From Ophiocordyceps camponoti-saundersi (nom. inval.) (taxonomy: Eukaryota; Ascomycota; Sordariomycetes; Hypocreales; Ophiocordycipitaceae), in contig PDHQ01000287.1 in assembly GCA_003339415.1 (NCBI GenBank), positions 1 through 43,415 on the forward strand: 43,415 nt of DNA, given 5' to 3'. Below are positions 1 through 11,024 of the stretch, piece by piece (the stretch's first letter is position 1; every line of letters starts with the position of its first letter). The notes beneath the pieces were generated by a model. It did no database searches and had not been told where the DNA came from. It worked only from the letters and a program-made list of their open reading frames with translations. A program made the translations under genes and the position numbers.

Positions 1-133
<133 letters not shown>

Positions 134-134
134 G

Positions 135-326
135 TAATATAAGATATATAATAATACTTTTATAAATTGCCTAACCTCTTATAATACTTTACTAAGATTT
201 CCCCCTTAAGATTTTACTTAGATTTCCCCTAGAAACTTTATTACCTTTACGCTTAGGAAATTACTAGGATTTCCTCTTAAGATTTCTCTATAATAACTCT
301 TAGGATTTTACCGAGATTTCTTACTA
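135..326 (+). repeat. D 5' LTR, first part
   Basis: Matches the first 190 bases of the intact 3' LTR at 26691 and the reverse complement of 38226-38417. It is packed with short motifs of the type AGATTT, AGGATTT and GGAAAT. The match stops at 326, where E begins; the last five bases, TACTA (322-326), are repeated at 15437-15441 on the other side of E. Confidence 0.85.
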
Positions 327-511
327 TTAGATAAGTATTAGAAGATAAGGGATTAGAGGATAAGGGAATAGAAAAAGGGACTTAGGAGAATTATTATTAT
401 TAGACTTATTATTAGACTAATATAAAGAGATCACGACTATTATTACCTTAATATATAATATTAAATAATCTAATCTAATCCTCTAACCTAAGACTAATTA
501 AGGGATTTTAT
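327..511 (+). repeat. E 5' LTR
   Basis: This 185-bp segment is repeated directly at 15269-15436. Shared landmarks are AGTATTAGA near the start, a run of ATT units in the middle, CCTTAATATATAATATT, and AATTAAGGGATTTTA at the end. This copy keeps about 17 bases (around 472-489) missing from the 3' copy. The ends do not show a clear TG...CA, perhaps because RIP changed them, so the boundary may be off by two or three bases. Confidence 0.8.
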
Positions 512-1082
512 AATAATAAAACTAAGATTATAGCGCGTTATTATATAAGCTATAAAATTAAGATAATAATATTATTTAGTAATAATAGCTAAGTATTTAA
601 AAATTTTAGTAAATTACTAAATTAGGAAGCGGAGCGAGTTTTAATTAAGTTAAGCGGGAGCTACTTAGAGTAAATCTAGCTATAGCTATTTATTATTATT
701 AAAAAAGTAGCCTTATAATAAGTAAAGTAAGAAGGATTATATAAGCGAGAATAAGGGGAGGAAGGAGGATAAGAGAATATAAGAAAACCCCGTAAGTATA
801 GATAGTTTTCCCCTCTTTTTCCTTTTTTTATTATTACTAAAAGTAATTAAGATAAGAAGAATATTAGAATAAGTAAGTAAAAAGGTTAAAAGCGTATAAT
901 CTTCTTAAATAAATTAATATTAAAAGTCTTTTAATTTAAAAAAACATATATAATTATTAAAAAAAAACTTAGTTTTACTAAATATTTAGTAATTATAAGT
1001 ATTATAAGTAAAGGTAAGTTATTAAAATATATTTAAAGAGCGCCTTAAAATAAAAGATTAGAAAATAATATTAGGTATAACT
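512..1082 (+). other. E leader region, no recognisable gene
   Basis: This AT-rich stretch runs between the E 5' LTR and the nested C repeat. A primer-binding site would be expected just after 511, but RIP has made it unreadable. A purine-rich patch (about 720-790, GGGGAGGAAGGAGG) is followed by a pyrimidine-rich patch (about 810-832). I see no conserved coding signal. Confidence 0.5.
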
Positions 1083-1503
1083 TTATAAGATAGCTTATAA
1101 GGCGTATAAGTAGCGGCGAAAACGGTACCTTTAAGAAAAATACCTTTTTATTATAAACGTACGCTTATAGCGGGCTATCCGCGACTTATAGATAATAATT
1201 AAGAAAAGATAAGCTATTACCTTACTTACTTGCCCCCGCGCTAAAAAAATACCTAGCTAGCGCGCCTAGCTTATACTAAAGTTTCTTACTTATATTAACT
1301 ACTTATAGATTATATTAGCTATTACTTATATTATATTACGCTTAGTAACTAAGCTTTACGCCCCCTTTATACTTAAGTAATAATAGTTTTTTACGCTTAT
1401 CCCCGCTATTAGTAATATAATCGCTATATTTACCTTATATATTTTAACTTATAATATATTCTTAGCAATAATATAATATTAATAGTAATAATAATAATAA
1501 TAA
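1083..1503 (+). mobile_element. C repeat (plus copy) with TAA tail
   Basis: The segment 1083-1481 matches the reverse complement of 27286-27684 along its whole length, with mostly C/T and G/A differences. Landmarks include GCTTATAAGGCGTATAA near the start and TTACGCTTATCCCCGC in the second half. After the shared part this copy carries a run of TAA units (1482-1503). About 400 bp with a simple 3' tail suggests a SINE or a short LINE 3' end. I could not find RNA polymerase III promoter boxes or a clear target duplication, so the class is uncertain. Confidence 0.65.
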
Positions 1504-2610
1504 AGCGCCCTTATTACTAGCTTTAATTTTTTCGCCTTATAATATAAAATATTTTTTTAATAATAAAAGGAATAATAGCGATAAATTCTTAAGTAATAGT
1601 AAAATAAGTAAGCTACTTAGATTATAAATTACTAAGTAAATATTAATATATAAGAGTAAGAAAATAAAAAAAGAAATAATATTTTTTATTAAATAATTAT
1701 AATATTAATTAGTTTATATAATATATTAAGCTTACCTATTACTTTATTATATACTATTTTTACTAACTTATATATATTATCTAGCTTTTAATCGCTTAAT
1801 ATTTATATATAATACCTATTTTCCCCCTTATTATATATTAATAAAGTAAGTTTACGCTAGCGCCCGCGCGCGGCGCGCGTAGCTTAGGAGCGGGATAAGT
1901 AAAACTCCCGCTATTAGTATTATATTAAATATTCTCCTAGCTTTAAAATATACCTTCCCCCGCTTAAGGATATATTTATTATAGGTTAATATTAGCGCTA
2001 AGCTATAACTAGCGCTATAATAATCTCCTAAGTTACTTAACTATAGTAAAAAATTATAAGTAGGAGATAGAGAAAGTAAATATTAGCTTAAAGCTAATAT
2101 AAAAAAAAAGAAGGAGTAAGTAAATAAGGAATAAAAAAGAATAAGGGGTAAAAAGGTAATATTATACTTATAAGATAAAAGGGGAAAGTTACTTAAGGGG
2201 GATAATTAGCTATAAAAGGCGCTTAAATAAGTATATAGTTAAGTTCGCCTTAAGCTATTATAAAAGCGTATATTCCCTTATATAAACTTAAAATAATTTA
2301 ATATTATATAATATTTAAAGCTATTAAGTAGCTTTTAAGTTAAAATAATATAATTTTTCTATTTTATAAGAATAAGTTAATAAGGCGTTTTATTTTATAA
2401 GCGCTAACTTTTAGCGTTTTTTATAATAAAGATTTCCTTAACCTTATATTTATTAAAAAATAGGTTATTATAAAAAAAATAGAAAAAGGAATCTAGCTAG
2501 AAGTTAGTAAGTAATTAAGATAATAGAGGGTTATTAGTAATATACTTAATAAGGTTAATATAAAAAATAAGGTAAATATTAAGTAATATATTAGAAATAA
2601 TAATAAATAG
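1504..2610 (+). other. E internal, no readable gene
   Basis: This is AT-rich sequence inside E, downstream of the C repeat. A gag gene would be expected here or just downstream in an LTR retrotransposon, but stops in every frame and loss of codon signal prevent a call. A GC-richer island sits at about 1857-1895 (CCCGCGCGCGGCGCGCG), where CpG-rich sequence has escaped change. Confidence 0.5.
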
Positions 2611-4480
2611 CGTTAATATAGCTATTACCTTATACTTACTTTTAAGGTAATTAAGCTTTTAAAATAGATAGTTAAACTATATATAAGTAAAGTTAAGCTA
2701 TATAAAATCGCTAATTTAAAACTATTTTATAAGTTAGCGAGATTTATTTAAAGAGTCTTATTACCGCTACTAAGCTTAGGCGATAGAAGCTTATATTAGT
2801 TTAACGCTATTATAAAGAAAATAAGTAAATATTATAGCTTAGCTTTTTAAGGAAAAGATAGGGGCAGCCGCTTTTACCGGCTAGTTAAGAAAAGTAATAT
2901 TAAAGCTATAAAGTAAATAATTAGAACTAATATTTATTATAAATAAGTTTTAATTATTTAAGGTAAGCTAGTAAGTAAGTAGGTAGCGTAGCTAATTAAA
3001 CTATAAGAAGAAGATTATATAATAGATAATAGCTTATACCTCTTAGTTTATATATTTTATACCCTTATTAGTTTAAGGGTAATACGCTATAAAAAATAGC
3101 TTATTAATTTTAGTAAGATAGTAAAAAGTAAACTAAAAATAGCTTATCTAATTAAAACTATAATTAGAAATTAACTTATAAAAAAAGCTATAAAACCGCT
3201 ACTAATATTAAATAAAGCGCTTAATATATTACTTAGTATTTATAAATATTATAGCTTTAAGCTAGATATATTTTAATAAGCGATTTATAATAATTATTAG
3301 GAAACGGGGCTAAGATTCTAAGGCGGCGGGTAGCTTAGTTATAAAATTTATAGAGAGGGTTATTTAAAACTATTTAGGAGGAGGCAGCAGCTAAAGTAAC
3401 CCTTAATAGCGCTAATAATTAAGGTAGTCTCCGTAATAATAATAGTTATAAATAAAATATATTATATCCGTAAATATATTATTTTAGTAAAACTTATATT
3501 AAAAAAGTATAAAAGTAATATTCTTATTAAAGTATCTTATTATAAGGGAATTATTAAAAAATAAGGAGGGGCTTATAATTAAAGTAAAAGTTATAATATA
3601 TAAAATATAAGAGATATCTTATAAGCTAATAGTAAGGAATTAGTAATTAATACGCTATTAGGATTTATAGCGGATAAGGGCTATAAAAATAAAGCTAAGG
3701 ATAATTATAATAAGGTAAGTAACTTGCTAAGATTCGGAGTATAAGATAACTAATCCGCTAGTAAAGTAAACTATAATTTCCCGCTTACTAGGATATAGTA
3801 AAATATTATTATACGCTATCTAAGGTAAGCTAAGGATTAGGTCCTAAGTAAAGCTTAAGATTATATACGCTATTATAAGTAACTATTAGCTATTAATATT
3901 AGCTATAAAGCGGATAAGGTAATAGATAGATAAGTATAGCTTAAAGTATACGCGCTATTAGTAATATATCCGTATAATAATATAAATTACTTATAAGTAA
4001 GAAAAGGGAATTCGCTTAAGCTAGTAATATTATATAAAAGATTTACTTATAGTAGCGTAATAATTATAGCTATTATCTACTTATATAATAATAAAAAAAA
4101 TAGAATTTATAAATATAAAGAGAAGGAGGGAAAGCGAGTTTATATTTTAACTAATATCTATAAAATAGTTATTTAATATTTTATAAGTAATATTATTATA
4201 AGAGTCCTCCCTTTATAAGAGACTTAGTATAAGGGGGATTTATTTTCTTAGTTTAAGGTAAGGTTTTCCTCCTCCTTTATAATATTTATAAAGCGGACTA
4301 AAAAGGCTAATAAAGGAAGATTAAGCTTATACTTACGCGAGAAATAGCTAATACCGCTATAGCGGAAATAGCGGCCCTTAGCGCGCTATTTTATAATCTT
4401 ATTATTATTAGCCTTAGTCGCTTAATAATAAGTCTTATTATTATAGCTATTTTAGCCTTAAAAGGGAGGGCTACTATATT
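2611..4480 (+). pseudogene. Possible decayed long ORF in E, function unknown
   Basis: Reading with codons starting at positions that leave remainder 1 after division by 3 (for example 2656) gives a stretch of about 620 codons in which all stops are TAA or TAG, as expected if Gln and Trp codons were hit by RIP. Stops make up roughly 7 percent of codons by hand count, only a little below what this base composition would give by chance, so the call is weak. One segment (about 3590-3985) recurs at 41040-41423, outside E. It could be a gag gene, an accessory ORF, or a separate element inserted in E. I recognise no domain. Confidence 0.3.
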
Positions 4481-5140
4481 TACTAAAGCGCGGCTAAGTG
4501 CTAGTTTAATATATATTAGTTATTAAGGTATCTTAGGATAGCTTAGAAACGGAAAGTAAGGGCGTCTAGCTTTTATTTTTAAAATAGAAAAATTTAATAT
4601 TTATAATAATAACGCGGATCTTAGTAATAGCGATAATATACTTAGTTAGGGGAATATTACGCCTTATATAATACTAGTAAAAGGCTAGCGTAAAAGTATA
4701 ATAAAAGTATATAATTTTAATCTTATTAGCTTATTTAGTATTATTTACTAAAGTAAGCTTAGCTTTAAAATAGATAAGGAAATTAAAGAAAAACTTAAAA
4801 GCGCCTTATATAAGGTATTTAAGCTTTATTATAGCTATCTAGCGCTAATATAAGTTAGTAAATATAGTATTAAAGTAACTTAGGAAATAGTTAAAGTTAT
4901 ATTTATATTTAATACCTTATTTAAAAAATAAAGCTACCTTAGCTTAAACTATAAAAAATAAATATTAATATAAAAATACTTATTAGTTATAAATAGTACT
5001 AATAAAGGCCTAATCTACTTATAGCTTATAAGATATAAAAAAGCGCTATATTAAAAAAAAGTTCTTATTATTATTAAATAGTAATCTAAAAGGTAATAGC
5101 TTATAATAAGGTTATAATTACTATTATTTAAAAAGCTATA
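4481..5140 (+). other. E internal, unassigned
   Basis: This AT-rich sequence lies between the possible ORF relic and the A1 insertion. One frame around 4750-4960 gives a Lys-rich, helix-like peptide with few stops, but no family can be named. In the original E this region should lie upstream of reverse transcriptase, yet no RT motif is visible before A1. Confidence 0.45.
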
Positions 5141-5153
5141 TAAATTAATACTA
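5141..5153. repeat. Target-site duplication, left of A1
   Basis: TAAATTAATACTA here and TAAATTAATATTA at 7028-7040 flank A1. They match at 12 of 13 positions, the one difference being C to T. A duplication of this length points to target-primed reverse transcription rather than LTR integration, which gives 4-6 bp. Confidence 0.85.
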
Positions 5154-7027
5154 ACTTTTATATATTTTATAAATCCCGCGCTTATAGCGACGCGGATACG
5201 GACTACTTATTCTTATATTATAAGCGGACTCTACTCTTTCCGTTACCCTATAGCGATAGCCTTAAGCCGCGCTTAGAGCGACTCCGGGGGGGAGGGTAAC
5301 GCTATATAAGTTAATCGTAATTATAAAAATTTTTTACCCGGAATATAGCTTTACTCCGAATCGTAGTAAACTCGGACCTAAGAGTTTACTATACCTCTTA
5401 CCTTATTAGAAGCTAAAGCGAGTATTAGTAAAATTATTTTAAGGGACGCCTTAGTTTTTATATAGGTAATTATTAAATAAGTAGCGGAGTCTAAAAGGGT
5501 CCGGGGAGGCGCCCCCCTTACTTTAACTTTATTAATTAATAGTATTTTCTTAGCTATTATAGCTATAATTTCCTCTTTTTTTTATAGCTTTAAGGGAAGT
5601 AAAACTCCTCCGATATAAGCTATAATTATAGCTAAAGCGCTAGAGAAAATTATTAAAAAATAGGTTCCTAGGCGATATAAGCGTTAGCTTATAATTTACT
5701 TTAATTTTATCGCTATTTCGCTTTAAATTTAAAGCTTTAAGGTAACTATAATAAATATTAATTATAGATTTTATAAATAAAGCTAAGCTTTTATAATAAG
5801 GAAACTACTTAGTAGTAATATTATAATAATATTTTAAAATATTATCTATAAGCTTTAGTTCGATTTAGGGTAGCTTTATATTATTTTCGGAGAAAAAGCA
5901 CGCTTAACTAATAAAAGTTATACTCTTATTATAAAAAAGGTACCGGCGCGGGCCTTATAATAAAGTAATAAGAAAGCTTTTTAGAAAAAGATTAAGTTAT
6001 CGAATAAGGTTTTAATAATATAACTATATATAAAAAAATATTATTTAAAAACTTAGCGGAGTTCCCTTATAGTTATTATTAATAGCGTAATAAATATAAA
6101 CTAGATTTATAATAAAAGTATAATAATATAAGCGGAGATTTTTAACGTAGAACCTTATAAGCTAAAAATCTAACCTTAGTAATATTTTAAATATTACTAG
6201 CTTAAATATATCGCTAAATATTATATAATAAAGCTATAATATAGCTAATACTCCGCCTCTCTATATATAAAAAGTAAATTAGCTTACCTTATAGCGTATA
6301 AAAAAAAACTATATTATTACTTTTTTTATTAAGGAACTTACCTTAAGTAAAGTTAACTTTACCTTAAGATAAGAGTAGCGTAAAACTAAGCGAAAGATAT
6401 TTATATTTCCTAATTTTAAAAATTTATAAATCGGAACTCTACTTATACTGCCCCTCCTCCCTTTCTAGCGCTAACCGGAGTTTAGTAATAGCTAAGGTAG
6501 AAACGCTAAAAAGCGAATATAATAGCTCCGCCTCTAACCCCTTTTCTAAACTTATCCGCGGCTTTATTATAATAATTAGGCCGCTTTTTAAAACTAGCTA
6601 TTATAAGGTTTATTACGAGCTAATAGAACCTCTATATATTTCTTAATTATATTAATAAAGCTTTAATTAAATAGATTATTTAAGATATTATAATTAAGCG
6701 CGGAGATTCGGTTTATAGTAATAATAACGCTTAAGAAGATAAATAGCTATATAAACTCTATACTAAACCCGGACTACGCGTACTTTTACTACCGCGAACT
6801 CCGCTCCGAAGGAAATATCGGCTTCCTAATTACTTATTATTATTAAACTTATCTAAAATATAGAGTGCTAGGTGCGGACTTAGTTTAGCCTTAAGCTAAG
6901 GTAAAGCTTAAGGGGAGGGTTTTACTTTAAGTTCTCCGGTTTTTCCTACTCTTAGAATATATATAAGATAGTTCTAAGCTATATTAGGCATATTAGCGTA
7001 TAAATATTATTATTATTATTATTATTA
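5154..7027 (+). mobile_element. A1: family A retroelement, full length
   Basis: This is a 1874-bp copy and the least mutated of the family in its 5' part. It begins ACTTTTATATATT and ends in GCGTATAAA followed by a run of ATT units. Flanking 13-bp duplications are at 5141-5153 and 7028-7040. The simple 3' tail, the long variable target duplication and the absence of terminal inverted or direct repeats match a non-LTR retrotransposon or a SINE-like passenger. No reverse transcriptase motif is visible in either orientation. Two palindromes conserved in other copies lie at 5826-5845 and 6178-6198. Confidence 0.85.
5358..5727 (+). pseudogene. ORF relic within A1
   Basis: In the frame starting at 5358 about 120 codons run with only TAA/TAG stops, the pattern left by RIP on Gln and Trp codons. 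The readable parts are rich in Ser, Ile, Lys and Arg, with short readable stretches such as SFKGSKTPP and VPRRYKR. Whether the frame continues downstream is unclear. It could be a small ORF1-like or gag-like protein of a non-LTR element. I recognise no domain, and I did not test the same frame systematically in the other copies. Confidence 0.35.
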
Positions 7028-7040
7028 TAAATTAATATTA

Positions 7041-7147
7041 TTAGTATATAAAGCTTTAAAGCTTTATAATAGTAGCTTATTACTTTAAAAGCTAAGCGAT
7101 AATAGCTTATTAAATATTAAGGTTATTTATAGTTAAAGTTATTTTAT
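7041..7147 (+). other. E remnant between A1 and B
   Basis: These 107 bases of E sequence lie between A1's right duplication and B's 5' LTR. In an intact gypsy element this region, just upstream of the RNase H that follows B, should encode reverse transcriptase. I see no such motif, which suggests that E sequence was lost here. Confidence 0.5.
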
Positions 7148-7397
7148 TATAAAAGTTTTATACTCCTTAATATTTATAAAAAGCTAACTTTATTAATATA
7201 GAATAACTTAAGAGGTTTTAAGGTATATATAGTATACGTATTTAAGGTTATAGTTTATATATAGCCTACGCTTATCCCGCGCGCGGCGTTAACTAATCGT
7301 ATATACTTATATATACCCCGCGCTTATTATACGCGTAGACTTAACTAAGCACCCCTTACGTAACTTAGCTATTCGGGCGCAGCTTAAATTCTTTATA
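7148..7397 (+). repeat. B 5' LTR
   Basis: This aligns to the 3' LTR over 250 bp without gaps. About 34 positions differ, and at every one this copy has T or A where the 3' copy has C or G. The block CCCGCGCGCGGCG (7276-7288) is unchanged in all three LTR copies. An almost unbroken TA-rich segment around 7220-7265 may have held the promoter. Confidence 0.9.
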
Positions 7398-9686
7398 TAA
7401 GTTAAAAAATACTCTTATAATATTAAGTATTTTTTAATTATTTTAGGTTATTTTATTAATTTGCGTATAACTAAATAAACTAATATAATATAGAAAGAAA
7501 ATAAAATATTTAAAAAGTAAAAAGGTTATTATAAATCTTATCTAGCTATTTAAATTATAAAACCTGCTAGCAGATATTTTATCTTATAATAGTTTAAATT
7601 AAGTTATTTAAAGAGATATTATAGCGCTAGCTAAAGTAATTCTATTAATATTAAAATATATCGAAAGCTATATTAAAAGTTATTAATATATTATTATTAT
7701 ATTAAATAGAGGCTTTAAGGTAAATTTAGTTAATAAAGCTTTTATAACTAATAACGCCCTTCTTATAATCTAGCTATCTTAACTAAGCGTAGTTAAAATA
7801 GCAAATAATAAACTTAGGATTATTAAAAAGGTTACTTATTTTTAGGTAGTTATAATAAGAATTCTAGCTAATATAAAAATATATATATTAGGAGATTATA
7901 ACGATTAGGATATTTTATTAAGCTATATATAACTAAGATACGTTAAGGCTATATAATATTACTTAAAGGAATAATTAAGAATTACTAGCTTAGAAAGTAT
8001 TACTTAGATTATTCCGATTTTCCTAGTACTTAACTTAATTTATTTAAGCTAGATAAGTAAACGCCGTAAGCTCCTAAATATCTAAAAATAGTCGCTAATA
8101 AAAAAGATAAGATTATATTCGTTAAGGATAATAAGCTTATTTTAAAGAAGGTTAAGGATATTTTATCCGCTATTACTAAATAACTAGCCTCTTAGGTAAA
8201 AAAAGACTCTCTAAGAAACTTATAGCTATTTTCTATAAGGGCTAAATAGTAAGGTAGCTAAAAATAATATAAAAGAAAGTAAATAAAGTATTATAACTTT
8301 AGATTTAGCGAAAGCTAGCATAACTATAATTTATTAGTAAGTAAGTAAAAGTAATATAACCCAAGTTTATATAAAAGAACGTATATAAGGTAGTAAGTCT
8401 TAAATAAATAGTAAAGAGGCCGGAGTTAATAAATAAATAATTACTTAAGTATTTAAAATAGCTTAAAAGAGTAGAAAAGTTACTAGAAATAGAATTAGCT
8501 AACTTAAAGGAAAATAAGATAGCTAGGGACGAGAGTAATATAAAAGAAATAGTCCGCTATTATAATAAACTAGATATAATAAGCTTATTAAAATACTTTT
8601 AATATTAAATAAACTAAGAGAAAATAAAAGTAAGCGATAAGATAAATAATACTAATTATATATTATATTTTAGATAGGTAAGTATTATAATAATAAGTAT
8701 ATTAAGATTTATATCTTATAAAAGTATTATCCTAAACTTAATTATTTACTTGTTATTAGATATCTTAATTAGGGAAATTAATATATAGTTTAAATAAAGC
8801 CTTATTACGCTAAGAGATTATATTAAGATAGAAAAATAAAGAGAGAGGGTTATAAGATTATATTTTACTTAAAAAGATTACTTTATTTTTACTTTTAAGG
8901 AAATTTAACTTATATAGTTAATTACTTACTATATTAAGTTAAAAAAAGAGGCTATGCTAGCTATATTTAAATAAATAAAGTATAGCTAACTAAAGAGACT
9001 TTTTATAAGTAAAGTATTTCTAATAATAGAGGACTTAGAAGGTAAATATTATTTAACTTATTAGTAATAATATAGAATAAGTAACTAGAATACTATTTAT
9101 AAAAAAATACTCGCTAGACTTAGCGGCGTAGAGGATAGTTTATAATTATTATAATATTAACTAAAATATAGTAAAGCTAAGCTATTTATATTATAACTTA
9201 AAGGTAAATTTAAATTAAGCTTATATTAGCTACTTAATAGTTTTCTCTTAACTAAACGCGTTAAATAAGTTTTAGTTAATCCTAATATAGCCGAAAGATA
9301 TATATAAGATAGGCTTTACCGCCCTTAATAATATATAAGAATATATTAATATATTATAAAAACTAATAAGCGCCCTTTTTATATATATAAAGTATAAGGA
9401 TATTATATTTAATAAACTAATACTAGCGAATAAGATTAAATATTAAATATTACTAAGCTTTATTATAAAATACTTAATATTAATATTTATTTATATTAAT
9501 AATTATAATTTTAAAAGTAAAATTTTTAATAAATATTACGATTTCCTTTAATATAAGTATTTCCCTAAAGTAATATAAGCGCTAATTAGTCTTATAAGTA
9601 AGAAAATAAAGCTATTTAATAATATAGCTAAATTAGTTAAGTTTAAATTAAAAATAAGGCGATTTTATTTAAAAACTAAGTATTAG
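7398..9686 (+). other. B internal region
   Basis: This 2.29-kb AT-rich segment runs between the two B LTRs. Apart from the relic at 8417-8599 I see no conserved protein motif, no zinc knuckle and no protease, RT or integrase signature. It ends in AAAACTAAGTATTAG before the 3' LTR, where a polypurine tract is expected but is not distinct. Confidence 0.6.
8417..8599 (+). pseudogene. Gag-like coiled-coil relic in B
   Basis: The frame starting at 8417 gives about 61 codons with only two stops, both TAA or TAG near the beginning, and then a long open stretch rich in Lys, Glu, Leu and Ile with heptad-like spacing. That is consistent with the helical part of a gag protein or a coiled coil. It is one of the longest readable stretches in B. 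No motif allows a firmer identification. Confidence 0.35.
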
Positions 9687-9936
9687 TATAAAGGTCCTAT
9701 ACTCCTTAATATTTATAAGAAGCTGACTTTATTAATATAGAATAACTTAAGAGGTTCTAAGGTATATGCGGTATGCGTATTTAGGGTTATAGTCCGTATA
9801 TAGCCCGCGCCCGTCCCGCGCGCGGCGCTAACTAATCGTATATACTTATATGCACCCCGCGCCCGTTATGCGCGCGGACTTAACTAAGCACCCCCTACGT
9901 GACTTAGCTATTCGGGCGCAGCCTGAATCCCTTATA
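9687..9936 (+). repeat. B 3' LTR, less mutated
   Basis: This 250-bp LTR keeps several TG and CA dinucleotides (for example GCTGAC, ATGCGG, ATGCAC, CGTGAC, CCTGAAT) that have become TA in the 5' copy. It is one of the few places in the window where the unmutated sequence can be glimpsed. Confidence 0.9.
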
Positions 9937-10103
9937 ATTAGTAGAGATTTGCGTAGTTAGGGGACTATTTTTAATAATATCCTCCTTAATCTTAGAAAAA
10001 AGTTTAAATAATATTATAGTTAACTTTATTTTTTTATCGATTTATACTAAAAAAAGCAGATAAGGCTAGACTTATTAAGGAAGTATTTTTTAAAAAAGTA
10101 AAT

Positions 10104-10686
10104 AAGGTAACTTTATCTAAACGCTAGTTTATATAATTAGAGGCATAATATTAGGACGAGCTTCTTTAGATAATAAAAGCGGCGGAAGCTTTATAATTTT
10201 TATACTAAGCTATCTAAAATAATATAATGTTTAGGGCGCGGATAAACGTATAATTTTACCTAGCTATAGATATATCTAATATTAGTATTAAGGCTATTTT
10301 TTATTAACTTAATAACTATCCTAATAGAATATTTATTAAAAACTTTAATTTCTAAGATATAAAAATTATTATATAAATATCCTTTTAGCTAAGTAACTCT
10401 AAGTAATAATATTTTATATTTAAGAAAGAAATATTAGCTATTATTTATATAATTAGGGAATATTAGTAAATAGTAAATATATACTTATATTTACTTAATA
10501 TATATATAAATTATAAAAATATTATTAACTTTATAATAAATATAGCGAAAATATATAATAAAATTATAAAGTAAATTAATATTCTATAAGAGTAGGATAT
10601 TAAGTATATTTACCGCTTAAATATAATAAAGATTATTAAAATTATAAGTAATATATTTTAATTATATAATATTTTAAAAAATAATA
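10104..10686 (+). pseudogene. RNase H domain relic of E pol
   Basis: In the frame starting at 10104 a connection segment (KVTLSKR, then KAAEAL) leads into the RNase H opening LAIDISN at 10260-10280, the degraded form of the Ty3/gypsy motif LATDASN. Next come KKEILAI at 10422-10442 (from EKEILA) and a segment matching TDHKN that now reads INYKN, followed by a degraded YRPG-like segment. Stops are TAA or TAG in place of Gln or Trp. The domain order and the shared frame with the integrase downstream identify a Ty3/gypsy pol. The reverse transcriptase that should precede it was not found. Confidence 0.8.
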
Positions 10687-11024
10687 TTTTAGATATAAAA
10701 AGCTATATTATATTAGCGCTAAATATTATTAAGGCTACTCGACTCTTATTAGGTAAACTATTAATAAGTAGAGAAATATCTTACCTTTAAGCGGCCATAT
10801 CCTTATAGCTAAGAGACCCGTAATATATAGAAATCGTACTCTTTCTTATTAATAATATATAAATATTACTAAATAATAGATATTACTATATCTAAAAAAT
10901 AGCTATTAAATATTAAGTTTAGAATAAGATTTTATATTATATCGAATCGAATAAGTAGTAAGCTAAGTATTTTTTATAGTTAGAGGTTTACTTAAAGTTA
11001 TAAAGTATTTATAATATATTAAGC

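Larger units (their letters stand above)
7148..9936 (+). mobile_element. B: short LTR retrotransposon
   Basis: Two 250-bp direct repeats (7148-7397 and 9687-9936) enclose 2289 bp, giving a 2789-bp element. The LTR ends TATA...TTATA would read TG...CA before RIP. The internal part is too short for a full gag-pol and shows no RT or integrase motif; one open stretch (8417-8599) predicts a charged coiled-coil-like peptide. It is therefore probably non-autonomous or internally deleted. I find no matching 5-bp target duplication (left TTTAT, right ATTAG), so the junction with E may have been rearranged. A reversed solo LTR of the same family lies at 28123-28372. Confidence 0.85.

Noticed and set aside
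1035..1520. Target duplication of the plus C copy (AAAGAGCGCC / AAAGCGCCC)
   Set aside because: The two sequences differ by an insertion or deletion, which RIP does not cause, and the left one lies 30 bases outside the shared body.
1857..1895. CpG island promoter
   Set aside because: The GC-rich patch is short and fits surviving CpG sites in a RIPped element; no gene follows.
8419..9000. Hidden integrase or RT in B
   Set aside because: The readable stretch is Lys/Glu-rich helix only, and no YxDD or DDE spacing was found in the internal region.
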